Part shown: positions 16,217 through 18,783 of the stretch, piece after piece
Layout: the number at the start of each line of letters is the position of its first letter
Position numbering within the stretch: the stretch's first letter is position 1
From: Bacteroidales bacterium
GTDB taxonomy: Bacteria > Bacteroidota > Bacteroidia > Bacteroidales > P3
DNA length: 18,783 bases
Direction: 5' to 3'
NCBI GenBank assembly: GCA_031271725.1
Contig: JAISVE010000133.1
Location: forward strand, 1-18,783
Position numbers and translations under genes: made by a program
Notes under the pieces: generated by a model
What the model was told of the DNA's origin: nothing
The model's input: only the letters and a program-made list of their open reading frames with translations
Databases searched by the model: none

Positions 16217-16657
16217 ATGGTAAGACTTTTTATATTTATATTCGCACTTTTTGAAACATCTATTGTTGTATGGGCACAGAATAGATGTGATGATACTAAT
16301 GCTATTGACATATTTGGAGAGCCGGAAAAGTTCCCTGTATTTAATAAAAAGTTATCAAATACAGAAGGAATATCGAAATTTTTTATTGATAATATAAAAT
16401 ACCCCCAAACGGCAATAGAGGATAAAATAGAAGGAAAAATATATATCCAATTTTGGATTGATACTATCGGAATTACTTGTGAACATAAAATTATTAAAGG
16501 AATTAGGGAAGATATAGACAATGAGGCTTTGCGAGTTGCTAAACTCATTAAATTTGATGAACCTGCAAAAAATCGCGGTAAGCCTATAGGTATGTGTTAC
16601 GGATTTCCTATATTATTCAATTTGCCTGATAAAAATATAGCTCCAAGAAAATGGTAA
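16217..16657 (+). CDS. Secreted stand-alone TonB C-terminal-domain-like protein
   Basis: The protein has 146 residues. A signal peptide (MVRLFIFIFALFETSIVVWAQ) is followed by one TonB C-terminal-like domain: FPVFNKKLSNTEGISKFFID, NIKYPQTAIEDKIEGKIYIQ, FWIDTIGITCEHKIIKGI, DIDNEALRVAKLIKFDEP, GKPIGMCYGFPILFNL. In TonB this domain contacts outer-membrane receptors, but a working energy transducer needs an N-terminal membrane anchor and a long Pro-rich spacer, and both are missing. It is better seen as a periplasmic TonB-C-like protein than as TonB itself. The neighbour at 15929 is a broken relative. It ends PRKW-stop, and the ATG of a gene stub overlaps that stop. Confidence 0.82.
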   Translation: MVRLFIFIFALFETSIVVWAQNRCDDTNAIDIFGEPEKFPVFNKKLSNTEGISKFFIDNIKYPQTAIEDKIEGKIYIQFWIDTIGITCEHKIIKGIREDIDNEALRVAKLIKFDEPAKNRGKPIGMCYGFPILFNLPDKNIAPRKW

Positions 16658-16716
16658 AAAGAATAATATTATTTACTGCATTGTGTATTGGGATAGAATT
16701 TATGAAAAATATATGA
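16651..16716 (+). pseudogene. Signal-peptide stub of a lost secreted gene
   Basis: ATG at 16651 overlaps the stop of the TonB-C-like gene and encodes 21 residues (MVKRIILFTALCIGIEFMKN and Ile) before TGA. The start has the Lys/Arg plus hydrophobic pattern of an export signal but is cut short. It resembles the start of the 16217 gene, which also opens with ATGGTAA after CCAAGAAA. It is probably the remnant of a deleted gene. Confidence 0.4.
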
Positions 16717-16757
16717 TAATTGAGGATAGATATCCTACTTATTAAAATTATTTGTTT

Positions 16758-17153
16758 ATGAAAAAATTATGTAATAATGCAATTATGCTTTTATTCGTTT
16801 ATGTAACAACGATGTGTGATTCTTTGCCAATTGATATAGAGGTAAAACAAAGTGTTAACAATATAACTTCAGATACAATTGTTATTATTAACTCAAGAAA
16901 AGAATTTCATGGTATTGATATTGACACAATAATATGTTATCCATCTTCTGAAAAAATATTTTATAATAACATACATAAAAAACAGCCATTAGAGCCTTAT
17001 GATATTCCTCTTATCTATAAGGGAAGTTGTATAATTACAAGTAGTGGAAGACAGCTAATAAAAGATATTTTCGATAAAAAGAAGTGGGATTTTGATAAAC
17101 AGAAAAAAAGTGAATGGCTAAGTTTTACTATTAGAGAGGCGGACTTACAATAA
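16758..17153 (+). CDS. Small secreted or lipoprotein-like hypothetical protein
   Basis: The protein has 131 residues from the ATG at 16758; an in-frame TTG at 16752 is less likely. The N-terminus is a signal sequence (KKLCNNAIMLLFVYVTTMC). The Cys that follows TTM might be a lipidation site, but the lipobox is weak. The mature part alternates short beta-like segments (DTIVIINSR, DIDTIICYPS, DIPLIYKGSCIIT) and ends in a charged, Lys-rich helix-like stretch (IFDKKKWDFDKQKKSEWLSF). I do not recognise a family. Its size, export signal and place in the row of small genes behind the Rhs gene suit another immunity-type protein, but nothing direct shows this. Confidence 0.65.
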   Translation: MKKLCNNAIMLLFVYVTTMCDSLPIDIEVKQSVNNITSDTIVIINSRKEFHGIDIDTIICYPSSEKIFYNNIHKKQPLEPYDIPLIYKGSCIITSSGRQLIKDIFDKKKWDFDKQKKSEWLSFTIREADLQ

Positions 17154-17171
17154 TACACTGAGTTGTATAAT

Positions 17172-17525
17172 ATGAAAAATTATATTTTTATTGCTTTATT
17201 GTCAGTTTTATGTTTGACCTCTTGCGATTGATGCAAGAGGTTTAAGTCCTATTTGGAAAGAAAATCGAGGAGACTATTCCACTTGGACTCATGGTGAGGT
17301 TTTTCGGCTCCGGTATGGATTGGATACAGACAGGGAAACCAAATACAACGTTTTGGATACAGTTTTTGGCAAGCTCAAGATTTTCAGCAAAACGGCATTC
17401 ATAAATTTATTGGAAGGCAACAATTTTATACAAATTACAATCATTTTAAGTCGGGGTTTTATTTCTATTCTGGCCATTACAATCCGTTATCTGAACTTCG
17501 TAACAAATTCTGTTCACAAAGTTAA
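17172..17525 (+). pseudogene. Frameshifted lipoprotein gene
   Basis: ATG 17172 opens a standard lipoprotein signal (MKNYIFIALLSVLCLTSC) that meets a stop right after Cys-Asp. The next frame then reads IDARGLSPIWKENRGDYST and WTHGEVF. After a run of five T at about 17298-17302 the third frame reads SAPVWIGYRQGNQIQRFGYS, NGIHKFIGRQQFYTNY, FKSGFYFYSGHYNPLSEL and stops at 17523-17525. Two single-base indels would restore one lipoprotein of about 115 residues. The stop codon is supplied by the half repeat at 17522, so the true 3' end may also be missing. Function unknown. Confidence 0.55.
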
Positions 17526-17549
17526 GCATTTCGCCTTTTTTGTTTGTAT
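17522..17549. repeat. 28-bp partial copy of the terminator-promoter element
   Basis: These bases equal 5732-5759 exactly: part of the loop, the right stem arm, the T run and TGTTTGTAT. The left stem arm is absent, so no hairpin can form here, and the TAtcTTTG box is changed to ATAATTTG. It fuses straight on to the frameshifted lipoprotein gene. Confidence 0.75.
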
Positions 17550-17557
17550 AATTTGTA

Positions 17558-17674
17558 ATGAAGTATCAAATAGAACTTGTCAAAAGTAAAAGAACAATAC
17601 TGATTGTTGTTGGTGCTGTAATTAATATTCATAAATTATTTAAAAGTATAACCGAAAGCAATGCCCGCAAATAG
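17558..17674 (+). pseudogene. Possible truncated gene start after the partial repeat
   Basis: A 38-codon frame begins 9 bases after the partial repeat (MKYQIELVKSKRTILIVVGA) and runs into the 3' end of the minus-strand barrel gene. An ATG close behind the element is also how the MaoC gene is arranged. It may be the 5' stub of a gene cut by rearrangement, or chance. Confidence 0.25.
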
Positions 17675-18199
17675 AGGTATAAATTTTATATCAAAGAAAT
17701 CTATGCTTATAAGATAAATCGGAGTATAGGCTATCTTAAAAAAGAAACCGCCTTTTTCCCTCTGATAGCGATAACCTATCCTGAAAGGCATCATAAATCC
17801 CAAGCCTTCTTTTATTTTGCGGTCTTTGTGATTGATGTATGCGTCATAAGTTATTCCAATACCCAAATCAAGATGATGATTTTTTCCATACAAATAATTA
17901 ATTTGAGGAGAAATAGTGATTTGCGAGCCATATAAAATTAGTTTTGGATAACTTCCGGCTGGAGGAAAATCAGGAAAATAATTCGTAATAGGAAAGTATT
18001 GAAATCCGCAATTGAAAGACAATTTATGCTTTTCTTTCAATTTCAAAGTGTAATCATATCCTACACTATACCAAAGTCCGGCATTTCCAAAAAACTCTGT
18101 GTATATGGTATGTTGCCCTTTGAGGGTTTTATTGCTGTCTTGCGAAAAGCAGAAACTATAACTTACCCACAATAGCATTAATAATATAATCCTCTTCAT
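17636..18199 (-). CDS. Outer-membrane beta-barrel-like protein
   Basis: The protein has 187 residues with a signal peptide (MKRIILLMLLWVSYSFCFSQ). The mature part is a run of amphipathic beta-strands rich in Tyr, Phe and Gly (HTIYTEFFGNAGLWYSVGYD, HKLSFNCGFQYFP, HHLDLGIGITYDAYI, MMPFRIGYRYQREKGGFFFK) and ends FAGIAFGYTFK, with an aromatic residue next to last, as is usual for barrel proteins of the outer membrane. The size suits an eight-stranded barrel. It is the only convincing minus-strand gene and converges on the pseudogene region. No partner gene is visible, so its role is unknown. Confidence 0.8.
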   Translation of the reverse strand: MKRIILLMLLWVSYSFCFSQDSNKTLKGQHTIYTEFFGNAGLWYSVGYDYTLKLKEKHKLSFNCGFQYFPITNYFPDFPPAGSYPKLILYGSQITISPQINYLYGKNHHLDLGIGITYDAYINHKDRKIKEGLGFMMPFRIGYRYQREKGGFFFKIAYTPIYLISIDFFDIKFIPLFAGIAFGYTFK

Positions 18200-18278
18200 A
18201 GATTTATTATTTTTTGTTAATACATAATCAAATCAAGGAACGGAAACTATTAGTGAACATAGTAAAACTATCAGAATT

Positions 18279-18294
18279 GTCAGATATATCTGAC
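18279..18294. promoter_or_regulatory. Perfect 16-bp palindrome in the divergent intergenic region
   Basis: GTCAGATATATCTGAC is its own reverse complement. It lies between the minus-strand barrel gene and a minus-strand -7-like box, so it would be in that gene's leader or overlap its early transcribed region. It may be an operator or a leader hairpin. Confidence 0.4.
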
Positions 18295-18308
18295 GAGAAA
18301 ACCTTTCA

Positions 18309-18316
18309 CAAAGATA
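18309..18316 (-). promoter_or_regulatory. Minus-strand -7 box TATCTTTG for the barrel gene
   Basis: Read on the minus strand this is TATCTTTG, a full match to TAnnTTTG, about 110 bases before the ATG at 18199. A -33 box at the usual spacing is not clear. Confidence 0.4.
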
Positions 18317-18365
18317 TAAAATAAAATTAAGCAAATTAAAATTAACTGCAAACAAGTTCGTTGAT

Positions 18366-18430
18366 AAAAAGGCGGAATGTATTAAGCATTTCGCCTTTTT
18401 TGTTTGTATCTTTGCAGGAAAGATAAAATT
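18366..18430. repeat. 65-bp terminator-promoter element, copy 2
   Basis: It matches 5716-5780 at 64 of 65 positions. The one change (A to G in the left stem arm) makes a G-U pair and keeps the hairpin. Here no plus-strand gene ends just before it, and the barrel gene reads away from it, so a terminator at this spot has nothing obvious to terminate. Confidence 0.9.
18407..18414 (+). promoter_or_regulatory. Bacteroidetes -7 box TATCTTTG before the MaoC gene
   Basis: An exact TAnnTTTG match, 16 bases before the ATG at 18431. That fits a promoter with a very short leader and makes the MaoC gene the natural client of this element. No clear -33 box is seen. Confidence 0.6.
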
Positions 18431-18783
18431 ATGATAAAAGTAAATGACACCTACACTTACGAAGTAAATTTTAAGCAAGAAAACGTAAATACCTTTGCCC
18501 AAATTACGGGCGATAACAATCCTATTCATTTGGATGCTGATTTTGCAGCAAAAACAATGTTTGGAAAACCAATTGTACATGGGTTTTATTCCGCCTCTGT
18601 ATTTTCAATGGTTTTCGGTACAAAATTTCCCGGCGAAGGAACAATTTATATGTATCAAGACATGAAATTTCTTGCACCTGTTTTTGTTGATAAACCCTAT
18701 AAAGCGAAGTTTGAAGTGCTTGAAGTAAACACTGAAAAGCATACAGGACTTATAAAATGTATTTTGGAGGATGAAAACGGAAA
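18431..18783 (+). CDS. MaoC/PhaJ-like (R)-specific enoyl-CoA hydratase, 3' partial
   Basis: The frame is open from the ATG at 18431 to the window end (117 residues seen) and runs off the right edge. It has the hydratase 2 motif GDNNPIHLD (about residues 27-35), in which the Asp and His are the catalytic pair, followed by MFGKPIVHGFYSASVFS and the central strand YQDMKFLAPVFVD, all usual for MaoC-like hot-dog-fold enzymes. Members add water to trans-2-enoyl-CoA to give (R)-3-hydroxyacyl-CoA; the exact substrate is not shown. PhaJ-type proteins are about 130-160 residues, so most of the gene is present. Its base composition and function fit core metabolism, unlike the toxin island to its left. 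Confidence 0.88.
   Translation, partial: MIKVNDTYTYEVNFKQENVNTFAQITGDNNPIHLDADFAAKTMFGKPIVHGFYSASVFSMVFGTKFPGEGTIYMYQDMKFLAPVFVDKPYKAKFEVLEVNTEKHTGLIKCILEDENG

Noticed and set aside
17320..17589. An 89-codon plus-strand frame with a hydrophobic end
   Set aside because: It starts inside the frameshifted lipoprotein gene, crosses into the wrong frame and reads through the partial terminator repeat; it is a product of the frameshift, not a separate gene.
18233..18580. A 115-codon minus-strand frame
   Set aside because: It runs antisense through the 65-bp element and the MaoC start, and the MaoC frame has clear family motifs.
1..18783. Transposase, integrase, tRNA, rRNA or CRISPR array
   Set aside because: I looked for them because of the island and its repeats and found no convincing example on either strand.

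Overview
The window looks like chromosomal DNA of a Bacteroidetes bacterium, probably in or near the Bacteroidales. Four signs point there. Three secreted proteins carry type IX secretion (T9SS) C-terminal sorting domains. The first gene has the TPR / membrane helix / AraC architecture typical of this phylum. Start codons mostly lack Shine-Dalgarno sequences. Several intergenic regions hold -7 boxes of the Bacteroidetes form TAnnTTTG. The DNA is AT-rich and most genes lie on the + strand.

Left part (1-5697): the 3' portion of a membrane-anchored TPR/AraC regulator, a complete secreted M6 metalloprotease (HExxHxxGxxD) with a T9SS sorting domain, and a 695-residue secreted surface protein with a T9SS sorting domain. 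The last is closed by a strong hairpin terminator that runs into a -7 promoter box.

Middle and right part (5781-18365): a Rhs/YD-repeat polymorphic-toxin island. A short T9SS protein with one YD motif precedes a 2394-residue Rhs protein made of a Sec signal, lamin-tail-like domain, SpvB-like domain, seven DxDGDG repeats, a TcdB-like middle region, YD repeats, a Rhs core, a Gly/Ala-rich segment and a novel-looking tail with HEGVH. Its stop codon overlaps the start of a secreted candidate immunity protein. Downstream is a graveyard of small genes: a second copy of the candidate immunity gene, preceded by a relic of the last 18 or so codons of another Rhs tail; a 202-bp near-perfect direct repeat; a chimeric ORF joining a duplicated signal-peptide start to half a TonB C-terminal domain; a whole TonB-C-like secreted protein; small unknown secreted proteins; and signal-peptide stubs and a frameshifted lipoprotein pseudogene. 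A minus-strand outer-membrane barrel-like gene lies at the right end.

The right edge (18431-18783) is the start of a MaoC/PhaJ-type enoyl-CoA hydratase gene. Its promoter sits in a 65-bp element that is the same, with one mismatch, as the terminator/promoter after the 695-residue gene. The 12.6 kb between the two copies is the toxin island, so the simplest reading is that the island entered between that gene and the MaoC gene, with duplication of the 65-bp element. A third, half copy (17522-17549) lies inside the island.

How the parts may work together (inference): the giant Rhs protein is exported through Sec. Its C-terminal tail is predicted to be a metallopeptidase effector, and the overlapping secreted gene is the best candidate for its immunity protein. 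The duplicated and truncated genes downstream record earlier swaps of tail-plus-immunity modules.
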